Assembly: GCF_910592395.1 (NCBI RefSeq)
Contig: NC_088320.1
Location: 9,116,001-9,180,000, forward strand
Origin: Lineus longissimus
Lineage: Eukaryota; Nemertea; Pilidiophora; Heteronemertea; Lineidae
Direction: 5' to 3'
DNA length: 64,000 nt
Shown: positions 36,491 to 47,432 of the stretch, piece after piece
Position numbering within the stretch: the first letter of the stretch is position 1
Layout: each line of letters starts with the position of its first letter
The notes under the pieces: generated by a model
Databases searched by the model: none
What the model saw: only the letters and a program-made list of their open reading frames with translations
Told to the model about the DNA's origin: nothing
Translations under genes and position numbers: made by a program

Positions 36491-36823
36491 GGCTCACTGT
36501 AAGGCGAGTCTACACGACAGCTCTGTGTCCGTTGTCGTCGTCGTCGTCCGTTGTATCCTGTGGCACGTTTCTTAACCGCTTGTGCTATGAACCTGAAACT
36601 TTGTATACATCATGCTCAAGGTCATATGTACCCTGACACTGAATTTTGCTTCGGTCTGATTCTTGACTTTGCCACCAGGGGGCTAAAACTGAAGAGTTAA
36701 ATGATATCATTCAATGGAATCAAAACTGGTGAAACTAGCCTGAAATTGTTCTCCCGATATCCACTACAAATGACATGCATTTCATTACCTGAGGTGAGCA
36801 CATGGTCGTTGGACTATTTCATT
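36491..36823 (+). mobile_element. Short C-family element (~333 bp)
   Basis: The header GGCTCACTGTAAGGCGAGTC with GTCGTCGTCGTCC is followed by a single partial 300-bp unit and a degenerate terminus GAGGTGAGCACATGG..ATTTCATT. It shows the minimum layout of the family: header, one unit, terminus. A further A-type terminus (CAGCTGAGCGCC..CCTCTT) lies at about 36926-36955 without a visible start. Confidence 0.6.
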
Positions 36824-36955
36824 TAAAATTTGGCACCCGGCCATCTTGGAAGCCATTTTACCACAATTTTGTAACAGAAAATTTTTATAAACTGCCACAG
36901 GAAACGAAATTGAACATCTATACATTCAGCTGAGCGCCAGGCCCATTGGCCTCTT

Positions 36956-37442
36956 CTTTTAATTTATTACCCTTTTGGCACCGGTTAAATTGCCCTCGTG
37001 ACTGCTATACCCTCAGGGAAGTCTTTACCCTTCAACGAGAACATGATATTGCCAACTAATCCTTCTCCAATAGCCGTTACATGTCATGTTCTGTGTTAAC
37101 TCTTTGTAAAATAATATGGTGAAATAGACTGCAAAGATAAAGTAAAAATACTGTTTAGACATGAACTTACTGGGTCTCTAGCCCTTTAAATTTCTAGAGT
37201 TACCAGATAACTTGTATTAGGAAATTGATCAGACCTTAGGTATGATGATTGAATTATAGTATTAATCACATTGAATTTGTAATGTTTGTGAATAGACCGA
37301 AAGGGATGAAGTGTGGGTTTAACTTGTTTTGTTTATTGCTGAATGTTGTTTGTGTCCATGTGCGCGTGCACATGCACTTCTAGAGATTTTTTACAGGACT
37401 GAAATCTTTTTTCCGGTCTCTCAAAGCTTCACTGATATGCAG
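36956..37442. other. Unique-looking sequence upstream of the first visible exon
   Basis: No repeat family was recognised. It is probably intronic if the predicted gene has further 5' exons, none of which I could identify. Confidence 0.35.
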
Positions 37443-40400
37443 TCCTCAAATATACCATATCAAAGGAAACGAGAGATCAAATACGTAAGCTGTAAACAAA
37501 CCACAAAAATCACAAAACATGTTGTGACACGCAGATATAGAAAAAGGTAAAAGAAAATTTGCATCGACTTGCTGCATGGAATCACTAGCAGGCTAAGGGG
37601 GTCTGTTGATGCGCCAATATGACAAAACAGTATCATTAACAAAGCGCAAGCAGATTAAAAAAAAAAAATTTGTGTGATTCTTTAATGAGGGCAATTTAAA
37701 GGTCACAGCCCAAATTTCGATGGGATTCCTCAAAAGATGGATCCTTTTTGGCACTATCCAAAAAAGTTTCCCTTACTTTTTGTAGGTAATGGTGAGAAGC
37801 TCTCAATTCGTCGCATTTTTTAGCCATTTAGGCTTAATGTGAAGCATGAATAAGACTGAATAAGAGTAAATTATTGAACAGTGCATAAAATGAGAAATGA
37901 AGGAAAAGTGGTTAAGAAGTTCAGGATTAGAATGCTATGGCCTCAAAATAGATAGTCCTTTTTTTAAGTTTCTTGTGACACGGCGTCAACTTTGGCATGG
38001 CACCTCATCGTCATGACATTGGCAAAGGATGCAACAGTGACGTTAGTAATAGTATTCTATATTTTCAATGTCTTGTAACACATGGCAGCCACAAAAAATC
38101 TGGCTCAGTAGCACACTAAAATGATTGAAAGGTGTGTGCTTGTTATGACATTGGGTGCAATTGCATGTTAATTAGGCACTGGAGGTTCCGCTGTTGAGCT
38201 ATCTAATTGTTCCTTCTGTTGCAGCTGTGATATCATCGTGTACCAGTTCGGAAGGCCACCAATCGATCTAACTCTAAACAACTTTGAGAAAAGAGTAAGT
38301 GTGCCGCCACTTTTCAAAAGGTATTGATAGAAATATAGGATTAGTGTGCTCTTTCCCACATCATGCCTTAAAAGGTCCTTTTAATCTCACCTGTCAGGTG
38401 AGCTTACACGATACCGTGGCGTCTATCGTGGTTGTCTTTCTTGACAAAAGAGTGACACGTTTCTTAACCATTTGACCTAAAAGGTTCATACTTCGTTTGT
38501 GCGTACCCCTAGGCAAAACCTTCTTTCAAAATGAAAATTAGTGTAGTTTTACTGCTTGTCTGCCATAAAGATGGGGTTCTTTGAAAATGGTGTAAATAGG
38601 CTGGTTGAGTGTAACCATTGCACGTTTCTCAACCGCTAAAGCTATGAACTTGAAAACTGATGCACATGACTCCCTATGTCATATTACCTTTGACACCGAA
38701 TATTGGTCCGATCTGATTCCTGACATGGCTACCAGGGGGCCAGAAGTGGAAAAACCTAAAAAGTGTGATATCTCTCTTATGACTATGAGTGACTCGTCTT
38801 CGATAAAATTCTTCTGGTAGGTTCTCCTAGCAAGGATACATCACATATCATACAGGTTTTTCATTTGTCCAATTTACACCATTTGACCTCTGCGACTTTG
38901 AAAATTTAGGCAAGGATACATCACATATCATACGGGTTTTTCATTTGTCAAATTTACACCATTTGACCTCTGTGACCTTGAAAATTAGGTCAAATCAAAA
39001 ACCCGTAAGATATGTGATGTATCCTTGCTAGGAGTACCTACCATTAAAATATTATCGAAAACATGTCACTAATAAGCGACATTTTGCACTTTTTACCTTT
39101 TTGGCTCACCGTAGGGGAGTCTATACAACAGTGTCCGTCATATTCTGTTTCAAAAACAGTGGCACGTATTTTATCCCCTAGAGCTATGAACTTGAAACTT
39201 TGTGCACAGGACCCGGTCAGGTGACCTATGAAAATGAATATCGGTCTGATCTGATTTTTGACTTGGCCACCAGTGGGCCAGAAGTAGAAACCTAAAACGT
39301 GTGACATCTCTCTAAAGAGTGACTCATTTTCGATAAAATCTTTATGGTAGGTTCTCCTAGTAAGGATACATCACATATCATACGGGATTCAGATTTGACC
39401 TAATTTTCAGTGTCACAGAGGTCAAATGGCGTAAATTGTCCGTTTTAGTGTTACTATGGCACGTTTCGTAACTGATAAAGCTATGAACTTGAAATTTGGT
39501 ACACATGAATCCCTACATCATTATAACCGCCGACACCGAATGCGGGCCAAAACTAAGGTAAAAAGTGCAATAGTGACTTGTTTTCAATGATATTTTTATG
39601 GCAGGTACTCGGAGCAAGGATACATCACATATCCTACGGGTTTTCTTTGACCAAATTTTCCACAGGAAAGGGAAATTCAGGCATTCCATACCGTGAAATA
39701 GTGTAGGCTGGACTAGATATTTATACAAATATGTCTTAACATCAGTTGAAAAACGAGCAAACGAAATTCCCGGCCAAAAGCAGCTTTTTTAGCTTTACTG
39801 GTTCTCTTCTCGACATGGCTAGTTGCCTTACCATTGTTACAAAATGTCGGACCTAAAACATCAAAGGGATTTTAGATTCGTCTCTGCCCCATGCTCATGC
39901 GCAATGGGCAACGAATCTCATGTATTGGCTTGAGGGGACAGATCGAAGCAGGCTCGGCTCTAGGTTCAGAAGCGTACAACTACGGTCTGCATCGCCATAT
40001 GCTGAATACATAGGTGTTATTGTAAGCAAATCCTTGCGTAAGAATTATTTATATTTCACTGAAATGTGTTAGAAAGAACAATCAACAGTAGTCCAAGAAC
40101 TGAATGAATACCATGGCTACATGAGCATGCTCTGGAAAACTAAGTACCCTCTTCTGTGAGACGGAAATAACAGTGGTATGGGCTTTTTAAAGTGTCATAT
40201 CCCCCCCCCCACCACCACCACAAAATGATGAAAATAAAGCGGATCGATAGCAGAGAGATTCTTGTTAGATGAAAAGTGAGTCTTAGATCTTCAGAGTTGA
40301 TCGGTAATATGCCATTTTTGTCAGAAACAGACAGGGATGTGGATGTAATGGTTTTAATTAATGCCCTTGTCTATTGTAATGACTTAAAGGAAGAATACAC

Positions 40401-42501
40401 GCACAAAATTTGTTGGTTTTTAGCCCACCTGGGTGAGCTTATGTCATTATGTCTTGTACGTAATCCATTGTCTATTGGACCGTTTGTCCTTCATCCGACA
40501 TCTGTCGTCCGTTGTCCGTCAACTATGGTTCCACTTGGCTTACTTTCTTAATATCAACCTGACAATTCTTAACTGATTCTAATTGCGAAGCCAAATCCCG
40601 TTTCAGGTGCATTTATGTGTGTCAGGAGGCAGCCACTACGACTGTGTCTATCCATATATCTATAAAGAGATTGGTGCCATTTGCCAGTGTAAGTATAGAA
40701 AATGCCATTTTTCAGTGCAGGCTGTCTGGTGACCCATGCAATGGTTGAATGATAAAAAAAGTCAGAACACCCCTGGGCCATCATAGTCACCAATTTTTTT
40801 TAACTTTGTTCATTTGTTGCTTCGGGTCCAGAAACGAAACTTCCCAGATTTTGTGGAAATCAGACCAATGTTTGTACAAATTGGGATATCCACTTTTGGC
40901 ACCAAAGGCAAGAAATACTCCCAAGTTTAATGAAAATCTGTGACTATGATGGCACAAATCATACCCCAAGTTTGCGTGAACTGACCCAATTGTGATAACC
41001 TTAAACCAATCACAAGAATCTTATCTCACCTGGCCTGTTGGCCTGATGATCTGAAATTCTTCCTGTGGATGAAATTGACAATCCACCACCTTTGCCTATG
41101 CCGTCGCCATCACCATAGTGGGGGTATTATGTACTTGGGTGGTTTCCGGCCGCCTCTACCGCTGCCGCCGCACTGAATTCTGGACTACAACTCAAGAACC
41201 CCTTGTTTTGCTGACTTGAAACTTTTAGGGGGTGTAGGCCTAGTGTGTCAAAGGGTCTCTATTGATTTTGGGCACGTTCCAAAATCCACTATGGCCGCCA
41301 GCCACAATCTTAGGTTTTCGCATTCCGCTCTTTAACCAAAGAACTAGAGGTGCGACAGACTTCAAACTTTTGGGGTGTAATGGTCTATGGTAGGGGAGGT
41401 TCCCTATTGATTTTGGGCATGTTCCAAAATCCAATATGGCCGCCAGGTGCCATCCTGGATTTTTGCATTCCACACGTTAATTGAAGAACAAGATGTCCGA
41501 CAGACTTCAAACTTTTGTGGTGTAATGGCCTATTGTTGGGGGGTTTCCCTACTGATTTTGGGCACAATGCGAAATCCAAGATGGCCGTCAGTTGGCATCT
41601 TGGATTTTTAGCATTCCGACCTATAACTCCAGAAGCACTTGCGTTAGGGAGCTGATATTCTGTGGTATGATCGCCAATGGTAAGGGAGGTGCTGTATAAT
41701 TTTCTGGTCCCACCTGATATCCAATATGGCCCCCAGGCTGCCATCTTCATGAATTAATCAAAAATGGGCTTGCCAGCTGCTGTTGGTTAAAGAACAAAGA
41801 CCTTTCTCCACATTTGGATTTCATGCCACGTAATCGCCAATATGCATAAGGCATTTCATCATCATAATCATCATTATGGCCCAACTCAACGAAGTTGAGG
41901 TGGGGCATTATGTTTTCAGCTGGTTTCCGTGTCTGCTGCTGCCGCGTCTGCTGCAACCTATTCCGGACTATAACTAAGAACCGGTGGCCAGATTGATCTG
42001 TAATTTCTATAATGAATTGGGGTGGATGGGACAAGGGTCCCTATCGATTCTGGTAGCGCTCCGTAATTCAATATGGCCAGCAATAGGCCATTTTGGATCT
42101 CCCATTCCGGATTATAACTCAAGAACAGGTATCCCGATTGATCTCTAAATTCTATGGTTTAATAGGGTGGATTTTGGTCGTGCCCCAAAATTCAGTATTG
42201 TCAGCAAGAGGCCATCTTTCCTTTACACCCCACGACTTCAAAACCAGTTTAGTGACTGGCCTGTGGACACTGGTGCCCATGGAACGGGGGCATACATTGC
42301 GATATGCCTCGATCGCGTTATATCCAGTTTGGGAAATACTCCATTCACCTTAGGAAATTTTTTTTTTCAGCTATTTTGTACGATGTGTTGTACAGAAGAG
42401 TGTTTAAGGTCGGTGATGATGTCATCAAGGAAGGTTTAGATATTCTCCACTGCAAACAATATCATAGGAATAAGAAATTCTCTGACCGCGGCGAACACTA
42501 G
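37443..42501 (+). CDS. Last five exons of an unrecognised host gene
   Basis: Predicted exons are 37443-37484, 38225-38294, 40073-40143, 40287-40375 and 42371-42501. Each follows an AG; the acceptors of exons 1, 2 and 5 have good pyrimidine tracts (the last is TTTTTTTTTCAG). The donors are GTAAGC, GTAAGT, GTACCC and GTAATG. Reading phase is kept across all four junctions, giving about 133 residues that include FGRPPIDLTLNNFEKR, QELNEYHGYMSML and ILYDVLYRRVFKVGDD before TAG at 42499-42501. The 5' exons are not visible. The fourth exon's donor is uncertain, because a C-like F element lies close after it. I do not recognise the protein. Introns carry B, C, F and S2 repeats. Confidence 0.6.
38386..39660 (+). 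repeat. B header and C-type units in a host-gene intron
   Basis: CTCACCTGTCAGGTGAGC at 38386 matches the B-1 header. C-type units follow, then an inverted stretch (38820-39070) where reverse-complement unit text meets forward text, and a second header GGCTCACCGTAGGGGAGTC at 39103. A perfect DR3 on the minus strand lies at 38964-38978. No 3' terminus is seen. Confidence 0.55.
40417..41045 (+). mobile_element. F element with B-like hairpin header
   Basis: TTTTTAGCCCACCTGGGTGAGC folds as a short hairpin after a T run and is followed by ATCTGTCGTCCGTTGTCCGTC. It may end near the hairpin CTGGCCTGTTGGCCTG at 41028-41045. It resembles the header of families B and C, but the body is different. Confidence 0.35.
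41220..41760 (+). repeat. S2 satellite array, 145-bp period
   Basis: GATTTTGGGCA starts at 41264, 41409 and 41554, exactly 145 bp apart, with a diverged fourth unit near 41699. Each unit has CCAATATGGCCGCCAG-like and GACAGACTTCAAACTTTTG text. A second piece with a hairpin header (GGCCCAACTCAACGAAGTTGAGG, from about 41877) and two more diverged units spans about 41870-42200. The array lies in the last predicted intron of the host gene. Confidence 0.75.
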
Positions 42502-43477
42502 TAGGTCTGATTTTAAGATCATTCAGGTTTTAAGGTCATTGTTTGCTTTGTGCGTTAATGCAACTAGCTCTCCTCAGTGGTCAACAAGATACATCAGAGT
42601 ATCTTAATGAATCTGTATTTATTTTCCTCATGTGTTGAAGAATTGGTTGAAACTTAGAGAATGGCATGATACTGTGTCAGAGTCTTAGGAGCAAAGTAAA
42701 TAAGCATGTACAATAGCTTGTTACAGTGTGTGTATGTTGATATGAAGGAATGGTGCCGTTTGGTGATGGATTGCCATACGTTGAATAAAAGTCATAGCTG
42801 GGAAACCACCACGATACACAATGAACACCTGATTTCTGGGCAGCTACTGCATTACGTACATTGTACATTATGCTTCAATCTGTTGGTAGTAAGACTAGAT
42901 ACAGGACTATGCTATTCAATGCATTGAATCATCATGATACTGCTGCCATCAAAGTTAGGCTGTTGTAATCACCAATAGGACCTGCTTTCCATTGATGATA
43001 TATCACCACTGAATCTTCATTCAGTTCTGAAAATGATGTGGAGGGGCTACCCATCTTTTGCTTTGACCCAACATTGATGTCTGACCCTCTAGTGACTCCT
43101 CATCAACTTGATTCATATTGATGATGGTTCTTATATGGTTCTTTGAATGCGATAACTTGCCTGTTCTTTTTGCAAATTAGATGAACTAATTGAAGTCTTA
43201 TGGAGACTCATGTATATAGTTACACCCCACAATCTTTCTCATGCTTGTTGTGGTGTTTTCGACTTGAATGTTGATCAACAATAAATGGAATTGCCTAACT
43301 TGAATCTTATCTACATATTTTACAGAAAGCTAGTCCCTGTCTCCATAAAACTTATCTGCATTTGCTATAAACAGAAAATAAACCTTCCTCCTACGTCATT
43401 TCCTTCTAACTTTTGGTAGGAAAATACCCGAATTAAGGAGTGGTTAGGAAAATTGTGAAAATAAGTTCATGAATTTA
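42502..43477. other. Non-repetitive stretch, probably 3' UTR and flank of the host gene
   Basis: It follows the stop codon at 42501. AATAAA occurs at about 42784. No repeat family or coding signature was found. Confidence 0.35.
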
Positions 43478-44503
43478 GGGATCACGTCCAAAGTCCGCAC
43501 GCGAATATTCGCTGCGCGTATTGGGGCGAAAATTCGCCTGGTCGAATATCGCCACACTCATTCGCCTCCAAATCGCTCCCTGCTTCGGCGATTCTATTAT
43601 GATCAGGCGAAAATTCAGACTGAATAAAAATCGCAGGCGAAAATAATAATCGCGCCTAATTCGCTCTCACCAACCATCGGAACGAAGCGAATATTAGAGG
43701 CCTATATGTGTTGTAGTATGCCTATTCCGACATCAGCTGATAGCAGACCGAACAAAAACACAAACTGGAATTCCCGGTCAACCTGACTACAGTAATCATA
43801 TACATCACATCTATCCACGAGGAGCTACACAAATTTGGCACAGAGGTTTGAGGTTCTTAGTATTATGGTATGTATTCTGAAGGATTGTGGCGGAATGTAC
43901 CGAATAATACAGCTAATCATAGTTAGGCTTATGTTTCCGAGTCTCAGCCAACCAATCAAGATCATTGTAGTATCCGGTTATCCTAAACAGCGTCCACCAG
44001 CGCCCACCAGCGTTCACCAAGTTTAAAGTCGGGTATAAAATAAAATTTTGTGGCCAAAACGTAATACGTACACCATAAAAAATACATTTCCTAAAAATTT
44101 CATGCTTATTTCGTTTGAGACCATTAGATTTTACTTTGATGGCTTTAATGTATGTATGTGTTTAAATCTGGTGGACGCTGTTTAGTATGACCCGATTTGT
44201 TTACGTGACTGTACTTTTCCGCCAATAAAACAAGACGAAAGTCGTTGCAAAATCGTTCCGAATATCGGACAAGCATGCAAGAGCCACCAATTTCGTAAAA
44301 TCGCTCCATTATCGCCTGGAGCGATTTTTGGGGCGAAATCGAAGAATTGGCGCGATTGTGGGCGAATTTCGCATCTGACATTCCGGCGATTTCATATTAT
44401 CGCCTCACATTCGCCGGTCGATTTTCGGACAGATTTCGCAGGCGAAATATTGTAGGGTGAATTTCGCCGGCGAATATCGCGTGCGGACTTTGGACGTGAT
44501 CCC
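43478..44503. mobile_element. PIF/Harbinger-type MITE, 1026 bp
   Basis: The terminal inverted repeats begin GGGATCACGTCCAAAGTCCG on both ends and continue into CACGCGA.TATTCGC. TTA is duplicated at 43475-43477 and 44504-44506, the 3-bp target preference of PIF/Harbinger. The interior has many GGCGAAA/TTTCGCC motifs near both ends and no coding region. A nested inverted pair, CTAAACAGCGTCCACCAG near 43983 and its complement near 44169, suggests a smaller element inside. Confidence 0.8.
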
Positions 44504-44593
44504 TTAATGTATAACGTTGTGTTGAGCTGGCATTTGAATGGAAACCGTTATGTAAAACCTAAACACATGTGGCTGGTAACACCTGCTATCATA

Positions 44594-45752
44594 TTTACCC
44601 CTCTAGCCTTTGCATTGTCGAGGCGGAGGGTCTGTCCGTCTGTCCGTTGATCTCGTTTCTGGGGCCTATCTCCGTAACAATAAATGCAAGGAATTTCATC
44701 TCTGGGTGGTTTATAGGTCTTATTGTGCCATTGTGCCTTTTGGCAGTTTTGACTATTTTCGAACTACGCTCGGCCCTAGGGGGCACTTCATGTGAAAAAC
44801 TACTTTTGGCTATATCTCATGAATTATGTTAGCTAAAATCATGAAATTTTTACTGTGGACACTGCTCATGAGACTACATCACATAATACCTGGGTTTTTG
44901 ATTTGACCTACATTTCAAGGTCACAGAGGTGAAATAGCCTAAATTGACCGTAATTGGTTTCTGGAGCATGTCTCCATAACTATTGATGCTGGAATTTTCA
45001 TCATTGAGTTATATGATGGTCTGATGGTGCCATTGTGTACTTTGGCACTATTGCTCATCAGCCAAAAAGGTCCCTTTTTTCCAGGTCACAGAGGTCAAAT
45101 AGTGTAAATTGGCCGTTTGGGTGTAACTATGGCACGTTTCTTAACTGCTAGAGCTATGAACTTGAAATTTGGTACACATGACTCCCTATGTCATGTAACC
45201 CTGACGATGTATTTCGGTCCGATCTGATTGTTGACTTGGCCACCAGGGGGCCAGAAGGGGAAACCTAAAAAGTGGTATATTTCTCTTATGAGAGACTCGT
45301 TTTCGATAAAATTTTGATGGTAGGTTCTCCTAGCAAAGATACATCACATATCATACGGGTTTTTGATTTGCCCAAATTTTCAAGTTCACTTAGGTCAAAT
45401 GGCGTAAATTGCTCGTTTCTTAACCGCAAAAGCTATGAACTTGAAATTTGGTACACATGACTCCCTACGTCATGTTACCTTGGACACCGAATTTCGATCT
45501 GATCTGATTCTTGACTTGGCCACTAGGAGGCCAAAACTAAAAGAGGGAAAAAGTGCAATAACTTGCTTATAAATTAGTGATTTTTTTTCCGATGATATTT
45601 GTATGGAAGTTACTCCAAGCAACAATACATCTCATGTCGTAACGACTTTGGTTTGACCTATATACTATACATGTAGCATGTTTTTTAAAAAGGATGAATT
45701 CCTAAGCACCAAATATCTATACAGTGAGCACAATGGTCCTTGGCCATTTCAT
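44594..45752 (+). mobile_element. D-like header joined to C-type units and a B/C terminus
   Basis: It starts with a degenerate TTTACCCCTCTAGCC header and D body text (TTGTGCCTTTTGGCAG, GGGCACTTCATGTGAAAAAC). It then runs into C-type units with a perfect DR3 at 45083-45097, and ends AGTGAGCACAATGGTCC..CATTTCATC. It is either a recombinant or two adjacent elements. Bases 45753-46183 hold nothing recognised. Confidence 0.5.
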
Positions 45753-46183
45753 CCAACTGATGCCTGTGATGGTACTCTGGCAAATTACCCCGGAAAATTA
45801 AGCGCATGTAGAATAAGTACACAATTTGACAGCTTCACTGTCTATGTATAGTAGACATTGTTTACATTCACAACGCAAATATGCAATGATTATACACTGA
45901 ACGGGCCTTCAATGCATTGAGCCCATGCCTGCATATTAAGCGGGAATATGTTTATACAAAATGGCCAACAATTTTGCAATCTTAATTGTAGAATCTTTTT
46001 GGTTTTTGGGGCCCGCGGCCAAAGTATCCTCGTTCCCAATTTGGTGAAATGATATCACCGGTAGGAGAGAAAGGTTACTTACCTTTGATGGTGACTTGAA
46101 CCCCATAAAGTTCTTTATTCTATGCAACATTCTGTACTATTCTTTACTAAACTGCCTAACCTTAGGCTTGATTTACTATTTTT

Positions 46184-47172
46184 AGCTCAGCTGACAAAGT
46201 CAGCTGAGCTTGTCAAATAAGCTGCTCAGTAATTGCGTCCGCTGTCCGTCCGGCCGGCCTTCCGTCCATCCATCGGTTAAACCCATGGTGCACATTTTGT
46301 AACCGTAAGGCCTAGAGACTTCAATTTTGCATTTCTGGATACTGCTGGTCAAACTCTACTTTCAAAACAAAATTTGCTGCCATTTGATCTACATTCAGCG
46401 CGTGAGACGGCTTTGTTCGAAAAGGCTTATCTCGCTTACTGGAGGAAGAATAGAGTTAAAATTGTGTCTATGGCATGGCTAAAAATATTTTAAAATTTTA
46501 GATATTTATGCAACAGTTTGATATTTTCCCCCACGGGTGTTACTGGCTTGCAGAAAGTTTAGAATTAAACAATTAAATTCGAAAGCCCGGGCTTTGAAGT
46601 ATAGTTGCACAGTTGTATTCTGCGCTTGGAGTTGGTCTGAAGATGGAAGACTGATTTTGCAACACGGTCGTACCCGGGGTAAGTCCCCAATTTTCTGCTT
46701 AAAAAGTAGTCTGGTAGGCGATATTTTCACTAGTTCCTTTCAGTGGGTAGTCATAAGGTTTTTAGGGACTACTTTCAGAAATTAGTTCTTGAAAATTTGG
46801 CCACATTTCTGTGAAAACGCTATCGGAAGTGCACGCTCTGTTCGCGATGTATTTTGAAGTGGAGAATTCCCACAGTATGTGCAGTGAATCGGCATGATTC
46901 TGTTCGCTTATTAAGTTTTAGTTCTATGATTCTTTCATGAGTAAAAAGTAGACATTCTAAGCAATACAATAATGTTACTCCCATAAAAATTGATTGGAAA
47001 TTGAGGGAGCTACGGCATTCTGTTCGGCAACTCGCAGCACTGAAAAAATACATTGCATACTGTACAATACCAAATGGCACATTTTAAAAAGCGCTCATTG
47101 GACAACGTAGGGAATCACCAGAAATGACGTCATTGCTGGTCTAAATAGAAAACTACGGTTGCGCAGTAGAGC
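46184..47172 (+). mobile_element. A-family element A-7, truncated by a BEL LTR
   Basis: It runs from the 5' hairpin AGCTCAGCTGAC..GTCAGCTGAGCT through body text shared with A-1 (from about 46688). It stops at 47172, where the body should continue, because the LTR of the minus-strand BEL element begins there. Confidence 0.65.
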
Positions 47173-47432
47173 TGAAGAGATCTTTGGAGGGTTTGCCGTG
47201 TTGGCGTATTGGCCTAATACACCAGCACATGCACAGACTGAACCGAACACTACGGTTGCCTTTGGAGAAGTGCTTTATTGTACAATGTATGCTCAAAACC
47301 AGAACACTAGTTACACCTTTAACACAAGCATTACACAACAATGAATCAATAGACGCAATCTTAGGAGTGAGTTCATAACAGGTAAATTGTACTGGTACTA
47401 TAAAGTAACGTGGGAGCAATGCAATTTACACA
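47173..47432 (-). mobile_element. 3' LTR of the minus-strand BEL/Pao element
   Basis: On the minus strand a purine tract (TGGGAGAA) leads into TGTGTAAATTGC at 47432, and the segment ends ..CTCTTCA at 47173, about 260 bp, TG..CA. It lies directly after the integrase reading frame, whose stop codon falls in the first bases of the LTR. The right-hand LTR is missing because the element is cut at about 49032. Confidence 0.55.

Noticed and set aside
47159-47378. Small plus-strand frames over the BEL LTR
   Set aside because: They lie in LTR sequence antisense to the element and have no conserved features.
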